A stretch of 64,000 nt of DNA from DAOUKH01 sp034421515 (GTDB lineage: Bacteria > Chloroflexota > Dehalococcoidia > SHYB01): positions 1 through 64,000 of the forward strand of contig DAOUKH010000065.1 in assembly GCA_034421515.1 (NCBI GenBank), written 5' to 3'. Numbering within the stretch: position 1 is the stretch's first letter; each line of letters begins with the position of its first letter. Shown here piece after piece: positions 31,483-39,420 of this stretch. The position numbers and the translations under genes are program-made. Below the pieces are notes generated by a model that saw only the letters and a program-made list of their open reading frames with translations, was not told the DNA's origin and ran no database searches.

Positions 31483-32619
31483 TTACCCGCCGCCGGAGCG
31501 GCGCATCGCGGCGGCCACGTGCTCCATCGTGAGCGAGCCGACGAGGTAGCCGCCGTCGGCCACGAGGAGACGCTGCGCCTCCTGATCCTGCAGCAGTTCG
31601 AGCGCGGACTCGGCGGGAGCGGCGGCGTCAACCGTCGGCAAGTCGTCGAGCGGCGCGGTGATGTCGCCCACGGTGGTCGCCGCCCAACGCTCGCGGGGCA
31701 CGCGGGAGATGTCGGAAAGGCTGAGCGCGCCGGTGGCGTCTCCCTGTTCACCGACCAGGAAAAAACCGTGGCCGCTGAGCGAGATGTAGTTGTCCACCAG
31801 GCTGCGCAGATCGAGCCGCGGCGGAATCGTGGGAACGACGGTCATGACGTCGCGGACACGGAGTCCACGGAGCCCGGCTCGCGCGGTGACCTGTTCCACG
31901 CTCTGTCTCGCCGAACCGAAGAGGAAGAAGCCCAGAAGGATGAGCATCATGCCGCCGATGACGCTGTCGAGGAAGAACGCCATGGCGACGCCGCCGCCGA
32001 TGAAGAGAACCCCGACGACGCGCCCGAGGTCGGCGGCGGCGCGGGTCGCCTTGACCACGTCGCCCTTGATTCCCCACACGACGGCGCGGAAGATGCGGCC
32101 GCCGTCCATGGGGTAGCCGGGGATGAGGTTGAAGACGCCGACGAACCCGTTGGCAAGTCCGAGATAGTAAAAGAGCGAGCTCGCCGGCGTGTTGGGGTCG
32201 CCCAAAGCCAAATGAGCCCCGAAAAAGATCACGCCCAGCGCAATGCTGACCGCCGGCCCGGAGATGGCGATGACCCCCTCGGCCATCGGGCGGGGCGCGT
32301 CCCTGCCGATCTGAGCGACGCCCCCCAGGAAGAAGAGCGTGATGCTGGTGACCGGGATGCCGTAGCGCCGCGCCGCCACGCTGTGCCCAAGCTCGTGCGC
32401 CAGCACGCAGGCGAAGAAGACCGCGCTGGCCGCGATGGCTATGGCCCAGTATTGCTCCGTCGCTGCCTGGTAGCGGCTAGGGAAGAAGTTCGTGGCCAGC
32501 GAGTAGCTGAACCACGCAAAGATGAACAGCCAGCTGTAGTGAATCCCGATAGGGATCCCGGCTATGCGTCCGAGCCTGATCGACGATGCCAGGGCCTTGC
32601 TCGCTTTCCGTTCGCTCAG
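31483..32619 (-). CDS. Site-2-type M50 metalloprotease with CBS domains; start uncertain
   Basis: About 378 residues. Membrane segments surround the zinc site AHELGHS (H75, E76, H79 counted from 32619), and a second ligand lies in NLIPGYPMDGGR. The C-terminal part (about 245-378) looks like a CBS pair, with VRDVMT and TVGDITAPLDDLPTV. This is the SpoIVFB-like/M50B-with-CBS architecture, cleaving transmembrane segments of regulators. No ATG, GTG or TTG exists near the family N-terminus. The candidates are CTG at 32619 or 32592, or the ATG at 32627, which is one base out of frame (ATG ACT TCC TGA). A missing base there would restore a normal start. TATAAT lies at 32638-32643. Confidence 0.8.
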   Translation of the reverse strand: MSERKASKALASSIRLGRIAGIPIGIHYSWLFIFAWFSYSLATNFFPSRYQAATEQYWAIAIAASAVFFACVLAHELGHSVAARRYGIPVTSITLFFLGGVAQIGRDAPRPMAEGVIAISGPAVSIALGVIFFGAHLALGDPNTPASSLFYYLGLANGFVGVFNLIPGYPMDGGRIFRAVVWGIKGDVVKATRAAADLGRVVGVLFIGGGVAMAFFLDSVIGGMMLILLGFFLFGSARQSVEQVTARAGLRGLRVRDVMTVVPTIPPRLDLRSLVDNYISLSGHGFFLVGEQGDATGALSLSDISRVPRERWAATTVGDITAPLDDLPTVDAAAPAESALELLQDQEAQRLLVADGGYLVGSLTMEHVAAAMRRSGGG

Positions 32620-32637
32620 GAAGTCATGCTCGGCGCC

Positions 32638-32643
32638 ATTATA
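32638..32643 (-). promoter_or_regulatory. -10 box TATAAT of the M50 protease gene
   Basis: Consensus TATAAT on the minus strand lies 10 nt before the out-of-frame ATG at 32627 and 18 nt before the in-frame CTG at 32619. The spacing favours the ATG as the true start, and therefore a base missing downstream. Confidence 0.55.
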
Positions 32644-32678
32644 GGCCCGCGGCTCAGGGCCGCCCCTTAGGGCTGCTC

Positions 32679-33668
32679 CTACAGGACCTCTTGGAGGGCC
32701 GCTTCGAGCTCGGCGACCGTGGCGTACGCCTCGAAGCGGTGCGACACCAACCCCGCACGGTCGATCACGAACGTCCACTCGATGCCGGGCAGGTCCCATT
32801 CGACCACGGCGGAGGAGAGCCTCGCCGCGTTGATGTCGTCCTGCGTCTCCTTGGGGTTGTCGAAGAAGTCGACGTGCACGAAGTTCGCCTGGCCGCGGCG
32901 GGCGTTCTTGAGCTCCTGCAGCGCCTCGACCTGGGGGCCGCACACCGCGTTGATGCAGAACGCCGGGCTTGCGAAGACGACCACCGTCGGCAGACCGTTC
33001 TCCACCGCCTCCGCCAGCGAGACCTGGTAGAGGTCGGCATCGTGGAGAGAGCCGGTAGTGAGGTCGTCGAACGACCCGGACTGCTCCAGCGTTTTCGTCT
33101 CGCTGCGCGGGGCGGGCTCGCCAACGTCCGGCGCGCGCGTGCGCTCGGCCACGTCGATCTCGATGCCGACCCGCCGGAGCACGCCGTCCCGGTCCTCGAA
33201 ATCGATGTCGAGGAGGTAGGCGCCGGACTCGGCAAAGTCGATGTCCGTGGTGTACAGGCCCCGGGCGCCGAGCGGCCAGGGCTGGTAGGTGGCGGTCAGG
33301 AAGTCGAGCGGCGGGCCGCTGCCATCACCCCGCCAGACCGTCATCTCCGCCGTCGGCGCGCCGACCACGCCCCAAGGCGCGGTGATCAGCACACCAACGC
33401 GGCGTTCGCCCACGCCCAGGTCGGGAGTGCCGAGAACGGCTTGGAAGCCGTCGGGGCTCACCGGCCCGCGGATCAGCGGTTCCAAGTCGGGGCGGCCCGG
33501 ATGATCTCCGTCGGAGTCCGGGGCCGCGGCGGCGGTCGCGGTTGCCGTGGGCGGCAGGGTCGGCGGCGGCGGTGTTGGAGTCGGCTCGCCGCCGGAACAC
33601 GCGGCGGCGATGAGCACGACAACCGCCGCCATGGCCGCGACCGCGGCTACAGGCTCCACGCGAATCAC
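32679..33668 (-). CDS. Thioredoxin-fold lipoprotein with C-x4-C site
   Basis: This 329-residue secreted lipoprotein has a signal peptide ending in VLIAAAC (lipidated Cys24) and a short Thr/Pro-rich linker. A beta-sandwich-like part (about 70-175) follows, which contains TYQPWPLGARGLYTTDIDF. The last part (about 180-329) is a thioredoxin-like domain with C238 and C243 in FASPAFCINAVCGPQ. The C-x4-C spacing is not the classical CxxC, so a redox role is plausible but unproven. Its GTG start overlaps the stop of the upstream DipZ-like gene (GTGA), indicating a translationally coupled pair. Confidence 0.75.
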   Translation of the reverse strand: MIRVEPVAAVAAMAAVVVLIAAACSGGEPTPTPPPPTLPPTATATAAAAPDSDGDHPGRPDLEPLIRGPVSPDGFQAVLGTPDLGVGERRVGVLITAPWGVVGAPTAEMTVWRGDGSGPPLDFLTATYQPWPLGARGLYTTDIDFAESGAYLLDIDFEDRDGVLRRVGIEIDVAERTRAPDVGEPAPRSETKTLEQSGSFDDLTTGSLHDADLYQVSLAEAVENGLPTVVVFASPAFCINAVCGPQVEALQELKNARRGQANFVHVDFFDNPKETQDDINAARLSSAVVEWDLPGIEWTFVIDRAGLVSHRFEAYATVAELEAALQEVL

Positions 33669-34951
33669 GCCGTATCTCCCAGGAAGGTACCGAAGGTGTA
33701 GGCGAAGACGTTGAAATTGTCGGCATTCGAGCTGAGCTTCAGCTCGTGCTCGCCGACCTCGTCGATCTTCACGATGCCGTACATGCGCGGCTCGTCCACC
33801 CAGACGAAGCTGTTGCCCTCGTCGTCCCACTGCACGTCGGCGCCGGCCTCGTCCCGAGCAAGCGGCCGGTCGTCGTAGGTCACGCGCACGTCGTAGGCCT
33901 CGCCGCCCTCGGGGCTCATCACCGTGTTGACACTGGTCGCGAAGAAGCGAATCGCCAGATAGTCCTCGTAGTTCTCGGTCACGCGGCCGTGCGTCAGGCT
34001 CTCGAGCCCGTTGAACCACGCGCCCTGCAGGTAGATGAATTGGTTGGCATGTTCGCCGGGGTCTTCGTAGAACATCACCACGTCGCGTTCTTCGAAGTAC
34101 TCGACGTGGCGGACGTACGGAGGATTCCTCCGCGAGTTCACCGCGCCATAGTTGCGGTAGGTCCCGGCGTAGAGCTCCCGCGTGACCGAACTGCGGGCCG
34201 TCGACGCGTAGGCGCTCACGTCGCGGGGCGGTCGGGCGATGGTCTCGCCGCTGATCCCGCTGAGATCCGCTCCCGTCTCTTCCAGCAGCGTCCTGATCCA
34301 GCGTTCCGTCTCAGCGTAGGCGCCCTCGCCGATGTGCGCGTAGCGAACCTGCCCGTTCGCGTCGATCAGGTACTTGGAGGGCCACGCCCGGTTCCGGAAC
34401 TCCCGCCACGTCTTGAAGTCGTTGTCCTGGACGATGGGGTACCGGAGGTCGTGGTCGACCGAGGCCTTCTCCACGTTCTCGGCGACCTTCTCGAATTCGA
34501 ACTCCGGCGTGTGTACGCCGAGGATCACCAATCCGGCGTCGGCGTACTTCTCATGCCAGTCTCGGAGCCATGGGAACGTCCGGATGCAGTTGACGCACGT
34601 GTACGTCCAGAAGTCGATGAGGACGACCTCGCCACGCCGGCTCTCGATGGTGAAGGGCTCCGAGTTAATCCACGCACCCGTCCCGGCAAGCTTGGGCGAG
34701 GGATAGGGCGTCGGCGTGGGCTCGCTCGGTGTCGGCGTCGGAGTCGGCGGTTCGGGCGTCGGAGTCGCCGTGGGCGGCTCGGGGGTCGACGTCGCCGTGG
34801 GCGGAGCCGGCGTATCCGTCGCCGCGGGCGGAGCCGGCGTATCCGTCGCTGCCGGCGCACTCTCGCCGCCCGAGCAGGCCGCAACGATCATCGCCACGAT
34901 CGCAATGCCAACCACGGCGAGCAGAGTCTTGCTTCGAGATTGCTTTAGCAC
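33665..34951 (-). CDS. DipZ-like thioredoxin lipoprotein
   Basis: About 428 residues from GTG 34951, which follows GGAAGGAAG; an upstream TTG at 34990 is possible. The signal peptide ends with IVAAC (Cys26). A repeat-rich Thr/Pro/Glu linker (about 30-86) leads to a thioredoxin domain with C119-V-N-C122 in IDFWTYTCVNCIRTFPW. GVHTPEFEFEKV and NRAWPSKYLIDANGQVRY match the C-terminal half of mycobacterial DipZ. The last 150 residues resemble the carbohydrate-binding-like module that follows thioredoxin in DipZ. The transmembrane CcdA half is missing here; a CcdA-TlpA fusion is encoded at 13251. First gene of a two-gene unit. Confidence 0.82.
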   Translation of the reverse strand: MLKQSRSKTLLAVVGIAIVAMIVAACSGGESAPAATDTPAPPAATDTPAPPTATSTPEPPTATPTPEPPTPTPTPSEPTPTPYPSPKLAGTGAWINSEPFTIESRRGEVVLIDFWTYTCVNCIRTFPWLRDWHEKYADAGLVILGVHTPEFEFEKVAENVEKASVDHDLRYPIVQDNDFKTWREFRNRAWPSKYLIDANGQVRYAHIGEGAYAETERWIRTLLEETGADLSGISGETIARPPRDVSAYASTARSSVTRELYAGTYRNYGAVNSRRNPPYVRHVEYFEERDVVMFYEDPGEHANQFIYLQGAWFNGLESLTHGRVTENYEDYLAIRFFATSVNTVMSPEGGEAYDVRVTYDDRPLARDEAGADVQWDDEGNSFVWVDEPRMYGIVKIDEVGEHELKLSSNADNFNVFAYTFGTFLGDTA

Positions 34952-35066
34952 GGCCTTCTTCCTTCCGTCTGGCCTGTTCTCAGCGGGCAACGCCTTCCCC
35001 CGCTGCTAGATTCTACGCCGGAATGCTGCTTGGTGGACGCATGGCAGCAGCACGGAGCCCATGCGG

Positions 35067-35900
35067 TTACGGGCCGAGTCCCGCGAAACACTCGAGGACG
35101 GCGTCCGGGATGAACGCCGCGCGGTGCACATCCGCGCCGTAGAGCCGGACGCCCGGGGGCGGCGTCCGCCGCGGCTCCTGCGCAATCGCGGCGAGCGAGG
35201 CCATCGAGAACGTCCACCAGTTGCCCGCGTAGGTAGCGATGGGCGCGCCGTACAAGGCAGTGTGAGGAAAGACGGCGCCCAGTGCGTCCTGCACCCGCTG
35301 GATATGGGCGGCGTGAAAGTGCAGCGACTCCGTCTGCATCGCCACCACGCCGCCGGGAGCGAGGATGCCCTTCACCGCCTCGAAGAACGGCTGCTCCGAG
35401 AGCTTGCGCGCCGGCCCCACGGGATCGGTCAGGTCGCACAGCACCACGTCAAAGCGCTCGGCGGCCTCAGCCACGAAGTCCGCCGCGTCACCGTAGACCA
35501 CCGTGGCGCGGGGGGAATCGAACGATTCGGAAAGGGTGGGGAAATAGGCCCGCGATACCTCAACGACCTCCGGGTCAAGCTCGGCGAGTGTGGCCGCGAC
35601 GCCGGGATGCCGCAGCACCTCCCGCATCGTCCCGCCGTCGCCGCCACCTACGATCAGCACCCGTTCCGCGCCGGGATGGACGTGCATCGGCACGTGGACC
35701 AGCATCTCGTGGTAGACGAACTCGTCACGTTCGGTCAGTTGCACCACGCCGTCAAGCACGAGCATGCGCCCGAAGAAGGCGCTCCGCAGCACCTCAATCC
35801 GCTGGTACGGTGTCGTGCGGCGGTGCAGGACCTCTTCGATCCGGTAGCGGTACTGCACCGGCGAGAACGGGTCCTGCTCCTCGAACCAGGACCCGGCCAC
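35067..35900 (-). CDS. speE: Spermidine synthase (SpeE-like aminopropyltransferase)
   Basis: This 277-residue protein has the full spermidine synthase pattern: WFEEQDPFSPVQYRYRIEEVL start, LVLDGVVQLTERDEFVYHEMLVHVP, the SAM-type motif VLIVGGGDGGTMREVLRH, LAELDPEVVEVSR, and CDLTDPVGPA with the catalytic Asp. It transfers the aminopropyl group of decarboxylated SAM to putrescine. The GTG start lies 2 nt after the stop of the decarboxylase gene, so they are one operon. No speD is in the window. Confidence 0.9.
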   Translation of the reverse strand: MAGSWFEEQDPFSPVQYRYRIEEVLHRRTTPYQRIEVLRSAFFGRMLVLDGVVQLTERDEFVYHEMLVHVPMHVHPGAERVLIVGGGDGGTMREVLRHPGVAATLAELDPEVVEVSRAYFPTLSESFDSPRATVVYGDAADFVAEAAERFDVVLCDLTDPVGPARKLSEQPFFEAVKGILAPGGVVAMQTESLHFHAAHIQRVQDALGAVFPHTALYGAPIATYAGNWWTFSMASLAAIAQEPRRTPPPGVRLYGADVHRAAFIPDAVLECFAGLGP

Positions 35901-35902
35901 CG

Positions 35903-37078
35903 CTACAGGGCCTCCACCACGATCGTTTCCGGCGCAGGAAAGCCGTTGAACGTGGAGGCGTAGGCCGTGGTGTAGGCCCCAGCATTGGGAATGACGACCC
36001 GGTCGCCGGCCGCGACCTCGGGAAGCAGCCCCTCGGTGGTGATCACGTCGACACTGTCGCACGACGGCCCCGCGATGGTGCAGGGCGAAGGCGCCGCGTC
36101 GCCGGCGGCCTCGAAATGGTAGGCGATGCCGCCCATCGCCTCGGCGAGGCCGTGGAAGATGCCGACGTCGAGATAGACCCAGCGACGGCCCTCGCGCTCG
36201 GCCACGCCGATGACCTCGGTCACCAGCGTTCCCGCCTCGCCCACGAGCGCCCGCCCCGGCTCCAGCCAGACCTCGACCGGCCACGGCAGGCGGGCGGCGT
36301 TCTCCCGCACCACCGCCGCCACGTCGTCCGCCGCGGGCGCAGGGCCGGAAGCCGAGGCTACGGGCATGCCGCCGCCGACGTTCACGACGCGCGGCTCGAT
36401 GCCGTCGCGGGCAAGCTCGTCGAGCACGCCGGCAGCGATATCGAGCGCCGCCGCCCAAGAGTCGGGCCGACGGCACTGCGAGCCGACGTGGAAGGTCACG
36501 CCGGCGGGAACGAGGCCGCGCCGGGCGGCGTGCCGCATGAGCGCGACGGCCTCAGTGGGTGCGACTCCGAACTTCTTGTCGAGCGGCCAGTCGCTGCCCT
36601 CGTTGGGCACAACGAGCCGGACGGAAACCTCGCAGCCCGGTGCATAGCGGGCCAGCTTGTCGATCTCGGCCTCGGAATCGAAGCCGAAGTGCCGCACCCC
36701 GTACTCGTGCGCTGCCGCCACAAACGCTGGCGCCTTAATGGTGTTGCTGCTGATGACGCGCGCCGGATCGACCCCGATCTCCGCCACCAGCGTGAGCTCG
36801 GCCACGCTGGCGATCTCGAAGCCACAGCCCAGACTCGCCAGTCTGGCCGCCACGCGAGGGTCGGGGTTCGCCTTGATCGCGTAGAAGACCGGCGAGCCGG
36901 TGAACGCCTCGGCGAAGCCGCGATAGGCGCGCTCGACCTCGACAAGCTCGACGACCAGCGCCGGCGTCGACTCAACGAGCTGTGAGGCGCGTTCGAGCAA
37001 GCCGCGCGAGGCGGCGGTGGCGTCAAGGGTCAGGGGAGTGGCGGCAGACACAGGAGTGGCTCCCAAGCAACTACGCAC
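35903..37078 (-). CDS. PLP fold-III decarboxylase, probably ornithine decarboxylase
   Basis: This 391-residue protein belongs to the group IV (eukaryotic-type ODC/DapDC) family. K69 in FYAIKANP binds PLP; HVGSQ (197-201), a glycine-rich GGG (235-237) and EPGRALV (273-279) bind phosphate. C340-D341 in PSCDSVD is the cross-subunit active-site pair typical of ornithine decarboxylases; DapDC instead has CES. Ornithine to putrescine would feed the spermidine synthase encoded immediately downstream. Lysine or a dual substrate is possible. The start is GTG at 37078, with other GTG/TTG choices within 10 codons. Confidence 0.85.
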   Translation of the reverse strand: MRSCLGATPVSAATPLTLDATAASRGLLERASQLVESTPALVVELVEVERAYRGFAEAFTGSPVFYAIKANPDPRVAARLASLGCGFEIASVAELTLVAEIGVDPARVISSNTIKAPAFVAAAHEYGVRHFGFDSEAEIDKLARYAPGCEVSVRLVVPNEGSDWPLDKKFGVAPTEAVALMRHAARRGLVPAGVTFHVGSQCRRPDSWAAALDIAAGVLDELARDGIEPRVVNVGGGMPVASASGPAPAADDVAAVVRENAARLPWPVEVWLEPGRALVGEAGTLVTEVIGVAEREGRRWVYLDVGIFHGLAEAMGGIAYHFEAAGDAAPSPCTIAGPSCDSVDVITTEGLLPEVAAGDRVVIPNAGAYTTAYASTFNGFPAPETIVVEAL

Positions 37079-37135
37079 GCAGGGCAGCCGGAATAGGATA
37101 GCACCTAGGCCCCTTCCAGAGAAGCATTTCCATCG

Positions 37136-37164
37136 TTGAACGGACAGGGGCCCTGTGGCATTCT
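37136..37164 (+). promoter_or_regulatory. Putative sigma-70 promoter of the SDR-SRPBCC pair
   Basis: TTGAAC (37136-37141), a 17-nt spacer and CATTCT (37159-37164) lie about 60 nt before the ATG at 37225. A Shine-Dalgarno TGGAGG precedes that ATG. Confidence 0.4.
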
Positions 37165-37224
37165 AGGCCGGCTTCACGCGCGGCCGCCTCCGGCACGAGC
37201 GGCCGCCCAAACTGGAGGTTTCTC

Positions 37225-37995
37225 ATGCGCCTCAAAGACCGCGTAGCAATCGTCACCGGCGGCGCTCAAGGCATCGGGCGCGAGTACTGCCTTCGCTTCG
37301 CTCGCGAGGGAGCAAGCGTCGTGATCGCCGACCTGCGGGCCGATCAGGCCAAGGGGGTCGAGGCCGAAATCGCCGAGCTCGGCGGCCAGGCCCTCGCCAT
37401 CGAGACCGATGTCGCCGACGAGGCAAGCGCCGAGGCCATGGCGCGCCAGGCCCACGAGCGCTTCGGGCGCATCGACGCCTTGGTCAACAACGCGGCCATC
37501 TACTACAACCTCGACTTGCGCAACGAGACCGTCGACTACCTGCGCAAGGTGCTCGACGTCAACGTGATCGGCATCCTGATCGCCAGCCGCGCCGTTTTTC
37601 CCTACATGAAGGAGCAGGGCGGCGGGTCGATCATCAACATCGCCTCGATCGCCGCCTACTCGCTCCCCGGCGCGCGGCCCGGCGACAACTTCTCCGCCAA
37701 CGCCTACGGCCTCTCCAAGTCGGGCGTGGTCTTCCTCACCAAGTCCATGGCGAAGCAGGGCGGCGGCCACAACATTCGCGTCAACGCCATCGCCCCCGGC
37801 GTCACCATGTCGGAGGCCACAAAGAAGGTCGTCCCCGACGCATTCGTGGGCGCACTCACCGGCGCGTCGGCGATGCGGCGCGCCCTCGAACCACCCGACC
37901 TCACCGGCACCGCCGTTTTTCTCGCCTCCGACGACAGCGCCCTGATGACAGGTCAGACGCTCGTGGTGGACGCCGGCGTGATCATGAACGGCTGA
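37225..37995 (+). CDS. SDR family oxidoreductase (paralogue of the SDR at 6930)
   Basis: This 256-residue classical SDR has TGGAQGIG in the cofactor site, LVNNAAIYYNL (NNAA variant), Ser in NIASIAAYS, YGLSK as the Tyr/Lys pair and APGVTMSEA. It shares the MRLKDRVAIVTGG opening and the NN-A-AIY signature with the 6930 gene, indicating one expanded subfamily. An SRPBCC protein gene starts 2 nt after its stop. Substrate unknown. Confidence 0.85.
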   Translation: MRLKDRVAIVTGGAQGIGREYCLRFAREGASVVIADLRADQAKGVEAEIAELGGQALAIETDVADEASAEAMARQAHERFGRIDALVNNAAIYYNLDLRNETVDYLRKVLDVNVIGILIASRAVFPYMKEQGGGSIINIASIAAYSLPGARPGDNFSANAYGLSKSGVVFLTKSMAKQGGGHNIRVNAIAPGVTMSEATKKVVPDAFVGALTGASAMRRALEPPDLTGTAVFLASDDSALMTGQTLVVDAGVIMNG

Positions 37996-37997
37996 CG

Positions 37998-38447
37998 ATG
38001 CACGTCGTCGCCGCCGTCTACGAGGTCAAGGGATCGGCGCACGTCGAGGCCCCGCCGGACGACGTCTGGCAGGCCTTCACGAACATCGAGCGCTGGGCCG
38101 CGTGGGGCGGTTCCTGGACCGAGACCTCCGCGCCCTCCGGCGACCCCTGGCGCGTTGGTGGCCGGCTCCGTCTCGTCGTTAAGCCTTGGTGGACACCGAT
38201 CGCTATGGAGGCCGCCGTGGCCGAGGTCGACCCTCCACGGACGGCGATCTGGGTGTCGAACGCGGGCGGCATCGCCCGGCAGACCACGGTCCACTTCGAC
38301 GAGGAGGGAACCGGCGTCCGCGCCGGCATCAGCATCCGGCAGGAAGGCCCGATGCAGTGGACGCTGCCCCTCGTCTCGCCCACCTGGGCGGTCCGCCGCA
38401 TGCTGCAAGAATGGCTCGCCGGCCTCAAGGCCGACGCGGAGCGATAG
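37998..38447 (+). CDS. SRPBCC (START/Bet v1-like) ligand-binding protein
   Basis: This 149-residue protein has the SRPBCC pattern: a first strand with GSAHVEAPPDDVWQAFTNIERWAAWGG, the P-x-x-V-W signature followed by a helix, central strands with IAMEAAVAEVDPPRTAIWV, and a long C-terminal amphipathic helix (about 128-147). Such domains bind hydrophobic ligands or act as cyclases/hydratases. Tight coupling to an SDR suggests handling of the same small molecule. It converges on mutY. Confidence 0.7.
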   Translation: MHVVAAVYEVKGSAHVEAPPDDVWQAFTNIERWAAWGGSWTETSAPSGDPWRVGGRLRLVVKPWWTPIAMEAAVAEVDPPRTAIWVSNAGGIARQTTVHFDEEGTGVRAGISIRQEGPMQWTLPLVSPTWAVRRMLQEWLAGLKADAER

Positions 38448-38462
38448 CGAAGGGGTGCCCCA

Positions 38463-39398
38463 CTACGGCAGCGAAACGCGGCCGTCCTCGACCCTCGCCA
38501 ACCCGTCGCCCTCCAGCTCGGCAAGGAGCGCAGCCAGCCAGGGCTGGTCGCTCTCCGAGAAGCCATCCTTGATCGCCGCGCCGAGTCCGGCAAGGTCGGT
38601 GGACTCGCCCGGCGGGAGCGCCCGGAGCCAATCGACAACGCGCCCGCGGTAGTAGCGGCGCGACCCCACGAAGGGAGTCTCGATCTTCCGCGCGGGCGGA
38701 CGGCCCCTCGTCTGCCCTGCAACTTCACTGCCTTTCAGCGCGAAGGCGCACACGACGGCGAAGGGGCAATCGCCACACCTGGGCGCGGCGGCGGTGCAGA
38801 CCGTCGCCCCGAGGTCCATCATCGCCTGATTCCAGGCATAGGCCTGCCCAACGGGCAGAAGATCGGCGGCGGCGCGGCGAAGCGCGGCGGGAGGCGGGTT
38901 GGAGGCGCCGGCGAGCCGGGTCAGCACGCGCCGCACGTTGGTGTCGACGACCGCGACCTGTGCGTCGAAGGCGAAGCAGGCCACGGCGGCGGCGGTGTAG
39001 TCGCCGATGCCTTCGAGGCCGCGCAGACCCTCCGCGTCGCGCGGCAGCCCGCCCGCGACCGCCGCGCGGGCGATGCCGTGCAGGCGCACCGCCCGCCGGT
39101 TGTAGCCCAAGGGGGACCACGCCCGTATGACGTCGCCGACCGGGGCCGCGGCGAGTGCCTCGAAATCGGGGAAGCGGCCGAGGAACTCGCGGTACTTGGG
39201 GATGACGCGGTCGACCTGCGTCTGCTGGAGCATGACCTCGGAAACGAGCACGGCGTAGGGGTCGCGGACGCCGCGCCAAGGAAGGCTGCGCCCGTTTCGG
39301 TCGTACCAATCGAGCAGCGCCGGGACGTGAGGCCGCACCCGCCCGACCATCCCGGCCATGTCGGCCTCGGGAGCCGTGCGGCGAGTGCGCTTGCCCAC
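38463..39398 (-). CDS. mutY: A/G-specific adenine glycosylase MutY, short form
   Basis: This 311-residue HhH-GPD glycosylase has E54 in VSEVMLQQT and D152 in VVDTNVRRV as catalytic residues, LEGIGDYTAAAV as the helix-hairpin-helix, and the [4Fe-4S] ligands C201-x6-C208-x2-C211-x5-C217. It would remove A opposite 8-oxoguanine. The C-terminal Nudix-like 8-oxoG recognition domain of standard MutY (about 350 residues) is missing; the last 85 residues look like a small winged helix. Start GTG at 39398, with ATG codons 13 and 16 codons later as alternatives. Third gene after mutS and mutL, 22 nt after mutL. Confidence 0.85.
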   Translation of the reverse strand: MGKRTRRTAPEADMAGMVGRVRPHVPALLDWYDRNGRSLPWRGVRDPYAVLVSEVMLQQTQVDRVIPKYREFLGRFPDFEALAAAPVGDVIRAWSPLGYNRRAVRLHGIARAAVAGGLPRDAEGLRGLEGIGDYTAAAVACFAFDAQVAVVDTNVRRVLTRLAGASNPPPAALRRAAADLLPVGQAYAWNQAMMDLGATVCTAAAPRCGDCPFAVVCAFALKGSEVAGQTRGRPPARKIETPFVGSRRYYRGRVVDWLRALPPGESTDLAGLGAAIKDGFSESDQPWLAALLAELEGDGLARVEDGRVSLP

Positions 39399-39420
39399 GT
39401 TGCTTAAGAACCCTCTGCCG

